The notes: generated by a model not told the origin, from the sequence alone. Positions 1 through 6,084 are shown, numbered from the stretch's first letter. The stretch: 10,258 nt of DNA from JBOFCS01 sp051646185 (GCA_051646185.1 JBOFCS010000063.1:1-10258); one strand, 5' to 3'. Translations and numbers: made by a program.

Positions 1-503
1 CCAAAAGCGTTACGCAGGCTAAAAATACGTTCTTTAGCTCGAGATCGTTCTTCATCTCGTCGACCTCCGCCAAATACCGCATCAAAACGGTGTTCGGTGA
101 TGGCATCTAGGAGTGGGACGGTTTGCAGGGGGTTCCGGATGCCGTCGGGGCGTTCGGTCAGGCGTCCATCAGAAAGGTAATCTTCTACCTTGGCAACATG
201 AAGCCGAAGGTTATATCTGCTCACTACCTCATCTCGAAACTCCAAAACCTCAGGAAGGTTATGTCCGGTATCAACATGTAGTAGTGAAAAGGGTAATGGG
301 GCGGGCCAGAAAGCTTTTAAGGCTAGATGCAATAAAACAGTGGAGTCTTTTCCTCCTGAAAAAAGAATTACTGGTCGCTCAAATTCCCCAGCAACCTCTC
401 TGAAAATATGAATTGATTCCGATTCAAGTGCAGTAAGGGTATCGAATTCTTCTGGTGCTAGAGAGTTTACACCGCCATTAAGATACTTGTGAGTTACGGT
501 CAT
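1..503 (-). CDS. cysD: Sulfate adenylyltransferase subunit 2 (CysD), 3' end cut off by window edge
   Basis: This is the small, catalytic subunit of ATP sulfurylase, which makes APS from sulfate and ATP together with the GTPase CysN. It acts in the cytoplasm as the first step of sulfate assimilation. The 167 codons visible are the N-terminal part of a protein that is usually about 300 residues. The PP-loop ATP-binding motif SGGKDS lies at residues 49-54, followed by HVDTGHNLPEVLEFRD at about 76-91 and the family signature GGGRRDEERSRAKER at about 145-159. The ATG at 503 overlaps the cysH stop codon as ATGA, so translation is probably coupled. cysN would be expected just beyond the window edge but cannot be seen. 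The assignment is firm. Confidence 0.95.
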   Translation of the reverse strand, partial: MTVTHKYLNGGVNSLAPEEFDTLTALESESIHIFREVAGEFERPVILFSGGKDSTVLLHLALKAFWPAPLPFSLLHVDTGHNLPEVLEFRDEVVSRYNLRLHVAKVEDYLSDGRLTERPDGIRNPLQTVPLLDAITEHRFDAVFGGGRRDEERSRAKERIFSLRNAF

Positions 504-1216
504 GATGAGTGCAGTCCACATTCAGTCTTGGCGAGACCGGCCCAACGTCCGCTACGTGGGTCTGCCCCTGGGGCGGGCTTGACGGTGCATGGTGCACAAC
601 CAATAGATGGATAACCTTCGTCGATAAGCGGATTCACCAGTATTGAGTGCTTAGTGATGTATTCCTGCATTTGCTCATCTGACCATGCGGCGATTGGATT
701 AACTTTTACTAGACCAAAACTTTCGTCAAAGGAAATGAGTGGGGCGTTAGCGCGAGTGGGTGCTTCTACTCTTCTGATTCCTGTCACCCAGGCATTGTAG
801 TTCTTTAAGGTGTTAGTAAGTGGAACCACCTTGCGTAGGCGGCAGCATTCTCCAGGTTCTCGAGCAAATAAATCTTTCCCCAAGAGTTCATCCTGCTTTG
901 CAACCGAATGCTCGGGAGTAACATTAATTACTTTCACTCCGTACACCGATGCAACCGCATCGCGAGTTCCAATGGTTTCCGCAAAATGATAACCGGTATC
1001 CAGGAATAACACCTCAATTCCCGGATGTACCTGTGCTGCAAGATGAACTAATACTCCATCTTGCATATTTGAGGCGACAATATAGTGCAAACCAAAATTC
1101 TTCTCAGTCCACTCTAACAGTTCTAATGGGCTTGCATCTTCCAATTCGCGGGCACCGGTTTTGGCGATCAGCCGCAGTTCATCCTGGCTGAGTGTGCGGT
1201 CAAGTGAGGCGCTCAT
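500..1216 (-). CDS. cysH: Assimilatory APS reductase, iron-sulfur type (CysH)
   Basis: This enzyme reduces adenosine 5'-phosphosulfate to sulfite and AMP, using thioredoxin as reductant. At 238 residues it has the usual family length. The cysteine pattern typical of APS-type enzymes with a [4Fe-4S] cluster is present: the pair C124-C125 in GECCRLRKV, and C207 and C210 in IGCAPC. The catalytic cysteine is C233 in the C-terminal TECGLH. PAPS-specific enzymes lack the cluster cysteines, so I call APS as the substrate. That means no APS kinase is needed for this branch. The ATG at 1216 has an AAAGG ribosome binding site about 7 bases upstream. The gene lies 55 bases after sirA and overlaps cysD by 4 bases, in one operon. 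The substrate call rests on the motif only. Confidence 0.95.
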   Translation of the reverse strand: MSASLDRTLSQDELRLIAKTGARELEDASPLELLEWTEKNFGLHYIVASNMQDGVLVHLAAQVHPGIEVLFLDTGYHFAETIGTRDAVASVYGVKVINVTPEHSVAKQDELLGKDLFAREPGECCRLRKVVPLTNTLKNYNAWVTGIRRVEAPTRANAPLISFDESFGLVKVNPIAAWSDEQMQEYITKHSILVNPLIDEGYPSIGCAPCTVKPAPGADPRSGRWAGLAKTECGLHSS

Positions 1217-1238
1217 GGTATGACCTTTCGCTGGCGGT

Positions 1239-1250
1239 TAGTAATTACTA
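1239..1250. repeat. 12-bp perfect palindrome between sirA and cysH
   Basis: The sequence TAGTAATTACTA reads the same on both strands. It sits in the short gap between the sirA stop and the cysH ribosome binding site. It could be a protein binding site or an mRNA feature within the operon, or simply chance in an AT-rich spacer. I do not recognise it as a known operator. Confidence 0.3.
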
Positions 1251-1271
1251 TGGCAGTTATCAGGGTTAGGG

Positions 1272-2984
1272 TCATTGCAAATCTTCATCGGCAGCCCGAA
1301 CAGCCCACTGAGCGAAACGTTCTCCTTCATGTTTCTGGGCAATGAAGTTGCGCACTACTCGTTCAATATAGTCACCAAGTTCTTCACTAGTTACTTTGTG
1401 TTGGCGCAGCTTTCGGCCAAAAGCACTATCAAATCCCAGACTTCCACCTAGGTGCACCTGAAAACCTTCAATCTGGTTACCCTGTCCATCGTCAACAAGC
1501 TGACCTTTAAAGCCGATATCAGCGACTTGAGCTCTGGCACAGGAATTTGGGCAACCATTGATATTGATAGTAATAGGGACATCCAACTTCTCATTAAGAT
1601 CGGCTAGCCGTTCTTCTATTTCCGGTACAAGATCTTGGGAACGTTTGCGAGTTTCAGTGAACGAGAGCTTGCAAAATTCAATACCACTGCATGCCATTAA
1701 ATTCTTGCGCCACAAAGATGGTCGAGCGGGAAGGTTAAGATCGTCTAGCTCAGAGATGAGGGTTTCGAGGTTTTCATCAGAAACATCGAGGATTATCAGT
1801 TTCTGATATGGGGTGAAGCGTATTCGATCGGAACCGGCTCGGGCAGCGGCATCGGCGACGGCAGTGAGTGTTGTTCCAGAAACTCGTCCAGCGATAGGCG
1901 CAACACCAACGGCATTAAGTCCATTTTTAAGTTTTTGAACCCCAACATGATCTATTGGTACTGTTGGTTGTTCGGGTGCTGGACCATCGATCAGTGGGCG
2001 TTTGAGATATTCAGTTTCCAAGACTTCTCGGAATTTTGCGATACCCCAATCTTTGATGAGAAATTTTAACCGTGCTTTTGAGCGCAAGCGCCGGTAGCCA
2101 TAATCGCGGAAAATTGACACTATCGCTTCCCAGACATCAGGAACTTCGTCCAGTGGCACCCAGACGCCAACTCGTTGAGCCAGCATCGGATTAGTAGATA
2201 GACCACCACCAACCCACAGATCAAGCCCAGGTCCGTACTCAGGGTGGTTAACTCCGATGAAAGCAACATCGTTTATTTCGTGAACAACATCCTGGAGGCC
2301 GGAGATTGCTGTTTTGAATTTACGCGGAAGATTCGAGTACTCCGGTTTTCCGATATAGCGCTTCACAATTTCGTCAATAGCGGGAGTGGGATCGAGAATT
2401 TCTTCTAGCGACTCTCCTGCCAAGGGGGAACCAAGAACTACTCGGGGGCAGTCGCCACAAGCTTCGGTGGTTTTTAGCCCGACACTTTCGATGCGTTTCC
2501 AAATCTCGGGAACATCTTCCACCTGAATCCAGTGATACTGCACATTCTCACGATCTGAGAGATCGGCAGTGTCACGACCAAACTCTGTGGAAATTTCGCC
2601 GAGAGTACGTAACTGAGCCACATTCAGTGCGCCAGCATCACAGCGAATACGCATCATAAAATACTTGGCTTCGAGGAGGTCTATATTGTCATCGCCAGTC
2701 CAGGTGCCGTCATAACCCGCTTCGCGCTGGGTATAAAGCCCCCACCAACGAAAACGTCCGCGCAGGTCACCTTTATCGATGCTATCGAAACCTTGTTTGG
2801 AATAGATATTTTCGATTCGGGTTCGAACATTAAGCGGGTTATCATCTTTTTTCGCTTGCTCATTGGCGTTGAGTGGTTCTCGGTAGCCAAGGGCCCACTG
2901 ACCCTCAGCGCGACGTCGGCGTGGGGTTTGCGAGGCGCGAGTGGTGCTGATGCGCGGTGTGGTGGCGTCGGTATCCGACGTCAT
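1272..2984 (-). CDS. sirA: Ferredoxin-dependent assimilatory sulfite reductase (SirA/NirA type)
   Basis: This enzyme performs the six-electron reduction of sulfite to sulfide with reduced ferredoxin, using sirohaem coupled to a [4Fe-4S] cluster. From ATG 2984 the protein has 570 residues. The cluster/sirohaem cysteines are C432 and C438 (ACSGIEFC) and C478 and C482 (NGCPNSC). Y84 (WWGLY) and C176 (TTEAC) are 92 residues apart, the same spacing as the Tyr69-Cys161 covalent pair in M. tuberculosis NirA. The cluster cysteines show the same constant offset of 15 from that protein. This supports sulfite rather than nitrite reductase. An in-frame ATG at 3029 adds 15 residues but lacks a ribosome binding site, whereas ATG 2984 has AGGAG 6 bases upstream. 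It is the first large gene of the operon, behind a Cys-rich leader peptide. Confidence 0.95.
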   Translation of the reverse strand: MTSDTDATTPRISTTRASQTPRRRRAEGQWALGYREPLNANEQAKKDDNPLNVRTRIENIYSKQGFDSIDKGDLRGRFRWWGLYTQREAGYDGTWTGDDNIDLLEAKYFMMRIRCDAGALNVAQLRTLGEISTEFGRDTADLSDRENVQYHWIQVEDVPEIWKRIESVGLKTTEACGDCPRVVLGSPLAGESLEEILDPTPAIDEIVKRYIGKPEYSNLPRKFKTAISGLQDVVHEINDVAFIGVNHPEYGPGLDLWVGGGLSTNPMLAQRVGVWVPLDEVPDVWEAIVSIFRDYGYRRLRSKARLKFLIKDWGIAKFREVLETEYLKRPLIDGPAPEQPTVPIDHVGVQKLKNGLNAVGVAPIAGRVSGTTLTAVADAAARAGSDRIRFTPYQKLIILDVSDENLETLISELDDLNLPARPSLWRKNLMACSGIEFCKLSFTETRKRSQDLVPEIEERLADLNEKLDVPITININGCPNSCARAQVADIGFKGQLVDDGQGNQIEGFQVHLGGSLGFDSAFGRKLRQHKVTSEELGDYIERVVRNFIAQKHEGERFAQWAVRAADEDLQ

Positions 2985-2989
2985 ACGAG

Positions 2990-3018
2990 GCTCCTGGATA
3001 GTGGGTGTGCACCGGAGC
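2990..3018 (-). promoter_or_regulatory. Candidate hairpin masking the sirA ribosome binding site
   Basis: In the sirA transcript, GCTCCGG (3018-3012) can pair with CCAGGAGC (2997-2990). This gives seven base pairs with one bulged A and a 14-base loop. The right arm contains the GGAG Shine-Dalgarno sequence of sirA, so when folded the ribosome binding site would be occluded. Together with the upstream Cys-codon leader this is a plausible output stage of a translational attenuator. The pairing is read directly from sequence. The regulatory role is inferred, and competing folds were not computed. Confidence 0.45.
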
Positions 3019-3054
3019 GGGTCGGGCATTACTGAGGGGGCTAGTTCTCAATAG

Positions 3055-3131
3055 GGCCGTATCCATCACCGGCCGAAGGACGAGTCATCACTGGGCAGTG
3101 CTGGGTTAGGTCAGTAGCAGCCGACAGCTAC
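3055..3131 (-). promoter_or_regulatory. Leader RNA with several small hairpins, candidate cysteine attenuator
   Basis: Three small stems can be drawn in the transcript. The first pairs GTAGC (3131-3127) with GCTAC (3118-3114) and lies within the Cys-codon stretch of the leader peptide. The second is CACTG/CAGTG around 3089-3100, just after the leader stop codon. The third pairs GGCCG (3074-3070) with CGGCC (3059-3055). A ribosome waiting at the Cys codons would open the first stem and could shift the folding of the rest. No stem is followed by a U-run, so a classical intrinsic terminator is not visible. Rho-dependent or translational control seems more likely. Confidence 0.35.
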
Positions 3132-3201
3132 AGCTGCATACACGCTTAAAATCGATGTGCCGACGCGCAGCAAGGCTAACCCCGCGCCCGATTGACAACA
3201 C
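3106..3201 (-). CDS. Cysteine-rich leader peptide upstream of sirA
   Basis: This short ORF has 31 codons from GTG 3201 and ends in TAA at 3108-3106. It contains ARRHIDFKRVCSCSCR, which matches the actinobacterial putative leader peptide pattern (RRHVDLxRVxxxxCR) found before sulfur and cysteine genes. The three cysteine codons lie at 3138-3124, alternating with serine codons. Leaderless polycysteine sORFs in mycobacteria are known to act as cysteine-responsive attenuators: a ribosome stalling when Cys-tRNA is scarce permits expression of the downstream genes. The start is uncertain. ATG 3222 would give 38 residues and GTG 3213 would give 35. I prefer GTG 3201 because a TAGGGT -10 box lies just upstream, suggesting a leaderless or nearly leaderless mRNA. 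The peptide itself probably has no separate function. Confidence 0.8.
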   Translation of the reverse strand: MLSIGRGVSLAARRHIDFKRVCSCSCRLLLT

Positions 3202-3211
3202 CTGACCATTC

Positions 3212-3217
3212 ACCCTA
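3212..3217 (-). promoter_or_regulatory. Candidate -10 box of the sulfur operon promoter
   Basis: TAGGGT fits the TANNNT -10 consensus common in mycobacteria and corynebacteria. It ends 10 bases before GTG 3201 of the leader peptide, so the transcript would start at or just before that codon. There is no good -35 at the normal spacing. A TTGACG at 3235-3230 is only 12 bases away. The call is tentative. Confidence 0.35.
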
Positions 3218-3278
3218 GCCATTCTGCCACGTCAACCATCGGAACTTTGTCACCGGTACTGACTTTAATCATGGTAAG

Positions 3279-3284
3279 CATAAT
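3279..3284 (+). promoter_or_regulatory. Weak candidate -10 box for hemW
   Basis: CATAAT matches the -10 consensus in five of six bases and lies about 57 bases before the hemW GTG. It sits within the small palindrome GCATAATGC and between two direct copies of TGGTAA (3272-3277 and 3287-3292). No convincing -35 is present at 16-18 bases. A consensus TTGACA at 3192-3197 is too far upstream to belong to it. Confidence 0.2.
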
Positions 3285-3340
3285 GCTGGTAACTCTGGCT
3301 GATTCCGGTAAAGGTTGGCACTACTGCGAGACTATGCGGT

Positions 3341-4516
3341 GTGCATCAGCAATTGAGTAGCCAGCTATTGCGGGCCGAGGTGGGTAAACAGTCCTTTGGG
3401 CTATATGTGCATGTGCCCTTTTGTGCTAGTCGCTGTGGTTACTGCGACTTTAATACCTACACGGCAGGAGAGCTGGGGAGTTCAGCTTCGCCGCAATCGT
3501 GGTTGGATGGGGTACGTGTTGAATTAGAGATGGCAGCAGCTGCACTCGACGGTGCCCCACCGGTACATACAGTTTTTATTGGCGGAGGTACTCCTTCACT
3601 TTTGGGAGGTGAAGGTCTGGGCTCGGTGCTAGAAGCAGTGCGAGGGAGCTTTGAACTGGCCTCAGATGCGGAAATTACCACTGAATCTAACCCCGAATCA
3701 ACTTCTCGCCATTTTTTTGACACTATTGTTGAATGCGGCTTTACTCGGGTCTCTTTAGGCATGCAATCCGCAGCTAAACATGTGTTAGCAGTTTTGGAAC
3801 GCACCCATACTCCTGGGCGAGCAGTTGAAGCTGCACAAGAAGCCCGAGCTGCTGGATTCAAACATGTCAACCTTGACTTAATTTATGGGTCTCCGGGGGA
3901 GCAGGACGAGGATCTGCTGCTGTCCTTAGAAGCAGTTCTTTCGGCTGGGGTAGATCATGTATCGGCGTATGCATTAATCGTTGAGGATGGCACTGCGTTA
4001 GCTCGAAAAGTCCGCCATGGTGAGCTATCAGTCACCGATGATGATGTGTTAGCTGCCCGGTATGAGCTCATTGATTCAGTCCTTGAAGCCCATGGCTTGC
4101 CCTGGTATGAAGTATCAAATTGGGCGCAATCAGCACAAGCCCAGTGTCGTCATAACCTTGGGTACTGGGCTGGAGGAAATTGGTGGGGGCTCGGGCCGGG
4201 TGCACATTCTCATATTGACGGGACGAGATGGTGGAACACCAAACACCCAGCCCGGTATGGTGCTGAACTTGAAGTCGGTCGTCTTCCTGTGGCTGGCCTT
4301 GAGGTTCTTAGCGACGAAAATAAGCATATGGAGGCAGTGATGCTTGGAGTTCGACTACGGTCTGGGTTAGCGCTCTCCGAGTTGTCAGCTACCGAAAAAA
4401 TTAAGGCGGAGCAGATTTGTTCCGATGGTCTTGCTGTTTTTGTTGACAATAATTTTGTCTTGACAAACCAAGGACGATTGCTGGCCGATGCGGTAGTTCG
4501 TTCACTATTGAGCTGA
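3341..4516 (+). CDS. hemW: Radical SAM haem chaperone HemW (HemN-like)
   Basis: HemW binds haem and is thought to deliver it to haem enzymes. It is often mis-annotated as oxygen-independent coproporphyrinogen III oxidase. The 391-residue protein carries the radical SAM cluster motif at C28, C32 and C35 in PFCASRCGYCDF. The residue after YCD is Phe rather than the extra Cys found in true HemN, which supports HemW. GGGTPS at 81-86 is the SAM-binding motif, and HNLGYWAGGNWWGLGPGAHS at 271-290 is a family signature. GTG 3341 is the first start in this frame that keeps the N-terminal beta strand. No Shine-Dalgarno sequence is evident, so the mRNA may be leaderless. The gene is divergent from the sulfur operon and converges on the small gene 23 bases downstream. 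Confidence 0.93.
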   Translation: MHQQLSSQLLRAEVGKQSFGLYVHVPFCASRCGYCDFNTYTAGELGSSASPQSWLDGVRVELEMAAAALDGAPPVHTVFIGGGTPSLLGGEGLGSVLEAVRGSFELASDAEITTESNPESTSRHFFDTIVECGFTRVSLGMQSAAKHVLAVLERTHTPGRAVEAAQEARAAGFKHVNLDLIYGSPGEQDEDLLLSLEAVLSAGVDHVSAYALIVEDGTALARKVRHGELSVTDDDVLAARYELIDSVLEAHGLPWYEVSNWAQSAQAQCRHNLGYWAGGNWWGLGPGAHSHIDGTRWWNTKHPARYGAELEVGRLPVAGLEVLSDENKHMEAVMLGVRLRSGLALSELSATEKIKAEQICSDGLAVFVDNNFVLTNQGRLLADAVVRSLLS

Positions 4517-4539
4517 GCCCAATGTGTTGTCGGTGAAAA

Positions 4540-4848
4540 CTAGCTATACCGCACTGCGTCGTAGTCAAAAACCCGAGCGTGTAGCACTACTTTATTTCTT
4601 AATGCAGACCGCACAGCGCGGTGTAGACCGTCTTCAAGGTAGATGACCCCGTCCCATTGGACTGCGTGGGGGAACAGATCACCATAAAAGGTTGAGTCCT
4701 CAGAAAGTAGTCGATCTAAGGCTAAAACTTTTGTGGTAGTGACTATTTCATCTAATCTGATTTGTCGTGGTGGGATCTTCGACCAGTCTCGAGTTGACAG
4801 ACCATGATCAGGGTAGGGCTTGCCTTCACGTACACCCTTAAAGATCAT
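4540..4848 (-). CDS. Small conserved hypothetical protein, Rv2375-like
   Basis: This 102-residue protein has no function I can name. From memory it resembles M. tuberculosis Rv2375, which also sits next to and divergent from hrcA, and some databases label relatives as VapB-family antitoxin. It is soluble, with no signal peptide or membrane segment. Recognisable stretches are MIFKGVREGKPYPDHGL at the start, LALDRLLSEDSTFYGDLFPH in the middle, and YLEDGLHRAVRSALRNKVVLHARVF near the end. The LEDGLHRA stretch recalls ParB/Srx-like nuclease folds that begin with DGxHR, but this is a guess. ATG 4848 has GAGG five bases upstream. GTG 4854 would add two residues but has its purine-rich sequence too close. 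No toxin gene is adjacent, so an antitoxin role is not supported here. Confidence 0.85.
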   Translation of the reverse strand: MIFKGVREGKPYPDHGLSTRDWSKIPPRQIRLDEIVTTTKVLALDRLLSEDSTFYGDLFPHAVQWDGVIYLEDGLHRAVRSALRNKVVLHARVFDYDAVRYS

Positions 4849-4872
4849 GGTCACCTCTTCATCGATAGTGGC

Positions 4873-4899
4873 TAACTCCGGGCTGGCAGCAAAGAGTTA
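4873..4899. repeat. Inverted repeat in the hrcA / Rv2375-like divergent gap
   Basis: TAACTC at 4873-4878 is repeated inverted as GAGTTA at 4894-4899, with a 15-base spacer. It does not match CIRCE (TTAGCACTC-N9-GAGTGCTAA). It lies between two divergent genes, where an operator could act on both. With only six bases per arm it may be chance. Confidence 0.25.
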
Positions 4900-4971
4900 C
4901 TACAGTCTGCCCCGCCTTGAGTCCAATCACTTACTCGACCCGTAAACTGTGAAGATAAGGAACCGGCAGGT

Positions 4972-4979
4972 AAGGAGGT
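4972..4979 (+). promoter_or_regulatory. Strong ribosome binding site of hrcA
   Basis: AAGGAGGT is a full match to the anti-Shine-Dalgarno sequence. It lies 6 bases from ATG 4986, the correct distance, and only 3 bases from the alternative TTG at 4983, so it decides the start codon. Confidence 0.8.
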
Positions 4980-4985
4980 AGGTTG

Positions 4986-6026
4986 ATGTCTAGTACCGAT
5001 GACCGGCGCTTCGAAGTCCTCCGTGCCATTGTTGCTGATTATGTCTCCACCCAGGAGCCGATCGGATCAAAATCTCTTGTTGACCGGCATAACTTGGGTG
5101 TTTCCAGTGCAACAATCCGCAATGACATGGCTGTTCTTGAAGCAGAAGGCTACATTGCTCAGCCGCATACCAGCTCAGGTCGGATTCCCACGGATAAAGG
5201 CTATCGGCAGTTTGTTGATCGAATTGCTGAGGTTAAGCCGCTGTCGGCTCCCGAGCGTAAAGCGATCTTGCAATTTCTTGAATCAGGTGTAGATCTTGAT
5301 GATGTGCTGCGTCGGGGGGTTCGGTTGTTGGCTCAATTAACTAGGCAAGTGGCAGTGGTCCAATATCCCACTTTGTCGGCATCTTCTGTTCGGCATCTTG
5401 AGGTAGTCCCGTTAACTCCAGCTAGATTGCTTCTGGTTGTTATTACTGACTCAGGTCGGGTTGATCAGCGAATAGTGGAGCTGGGGGATGTTATCGGCGA
5501 TGCTGATCTTGTCCGCTTACGGGAACTCTTGGGCGGAGCGCTGGAAGGTAAACGGTTAGCTGCTGCTTCGATAGCGGTTTCTGAGCTTGCCGATGACGCC
5601 CCGGCAGATTTGCGGGATGCGGTACTCCGGTCGGCGACAGTGTTGGTGGAAACTTTAGTTGAGCATTCTGAAGAGCGTTTAGTCTTAGGCGGTACGGCCA
5701 ATCTCACCAGGAATGCCGGTGATTTTGCTATCACCGGCATTCCTGGTTCTTTGCGATCAGTTTTGGAAGCGCTAGAAGAACAGGTAGTTGTGCTTAAACT
5801 TCTGACAGCGGCTCAGGATGCTGGGCGAGTGACGGTTCAAATTGGCGAAGAAACTCAAGCCGAGCAGATGCGGGGAACCTCAGTGGTATCCACTGGTTAC
5901 GGTGCTGCTGGGACTATCTTTGGCGGTATGGGAGTGCTTGGACCAACCCGGATGGATTACCCGGGGACAATCGCTTCGGTTGCGGCAGTAGCTCGATATA
6001 TTGGTGAGGTCCTAGCTGGGCGGTGA
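4986..6026 (+). CDS. hrcA: Heat-inducible transcription repressor HrcA
   Basis: HrcA represses class I heat-shock genes (groES/groEL and others) by binding CIRCE operators, and it needs GroEL for activity. The 346 residues begin with a winged-helix DNA-binding domain (about 1-75) including SSATIRNDMAVLEAEGYI and SSGRIPTDKGYRQFVD. A GAF-like dimerisation region follows, and the conserved C-terminus is GMGVLGPTRMDYPGTIASVA. The start is ATG 4986, set by the strong ribosome binding site. A TANNNT-type box, TAAACT (4943-4948), may be its -10 element. No CIRCE is visible upstream. The unusual part is residues 241-254, which are encoded by a perfect 18-bp inverted repeat. Residues 248-252 (AITGI) look like an insertion compared with homologues as I remember them. 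Confidence 0.95.
   Translation: MSSTDDRRFEVLRAIVADYVSTQEPIGSKSLVDRHNLGVSSATIRNDMAVLEAEGYIAQPHTSSGRIPTDKGYRQFVDRIAEVKPLSAPERKAILQFLESGVDLDDVLRRGVRLLAQLTRQVAVVQYPTLSASSVRHLEVVPLTPARLLLVVITDSGRVDQRIVELGDVIGDADLVRLRELLGGALEGKRLAAASIAVSELADDAPADLRDAVLRSATVLVETLVEHSEERLVLGGTANLTRNAGDFAITGIPGSLRSVLEALEEQVVVLKLLTAAQDAGRVTVQIGEETQAEQMRGTSVVSTGYGAAGTIFGGMGVLGPTRMDYPGTIASVAAVARYIGEVLAGR
5706..5747 (+). repeat. Perfect 18-bp inverted repeat inside hrcA
   Basis: ACCAGGAATGCCGGTGAT (5706-5723) and its exact reverse complement (5730-5747) flank a 6-base loop, TTTGCT. The repeat is in phase with the reading frame and encodes residues 241-254 of HrcA. The mRNA could form a very stable hairpin in the middle of the gene. 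A perfect match this long is very unlikely by chance in coding DNA. It probably arose by inverted copying of the left arm. Confidence 0.9.
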
Positions 6027-6044
6027 CTTATAGGGTGGCGAAAC

Positions 6045-6055
6045 AACTTTAAGTT
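6045..6055. repeat. Small AT-rich palindrome after hrcA
   Basis: AACTTTAAGTT is symmetric around a central T and lies 18 bases after the hrcA stop. The wider stretch can alternatively pair GAAAC (6040-6044) with GTTTC (6053-6057). No U-run follows, so it is a poor intrinsic terminator. It could be an operator or chance. Confidence 0.2.
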
Positions 6056-6084
6056 TCATATCTATTCATTACGTTACGAGTACT

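Noticed and set aside
113..403. Plus-strand ORF of 96 codons
   Set aside because: It lies antisense to the clear cysD reading frame and has no family resemblance.
2985..3029. Upstream start (ATG 3029) for sirA
   Set aside because: It has no ribosome binding site and would include the candidate hairpin as coding sequence. ATG 2984 has a well-spaced AGGAG.
3065..3073. ATCACCGGC shared between the sirA leader and the hrcA palindrome
   Set aside because: A 9-base match is expected by chance in 10 kb. The flanks do not match, so there is no evidence of a dispersed repeat.
3192..3197. Consensus -35 TTGACA on the plus strand
   Set aside because: No -10 element at 16-18 bases downstream, and it lies within the leader peptide region read on the other strand.
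4062..4340. ORFs on both strands overlapping hemW
   Set aside because: They are shadows in other frames of a well-conserved gene, with no recognisable motifs.
4517..4539. Terminator between the convergent hemW and the Rv2375-like gene
   Set aside because: The 23-base gap has no stem followed by a U-run on either strand.
4540..4848. Toxin-antitoxin module
   Set aside because: Only one small gene is present, with no toxin partner, so the antitoxin label is not supported here.
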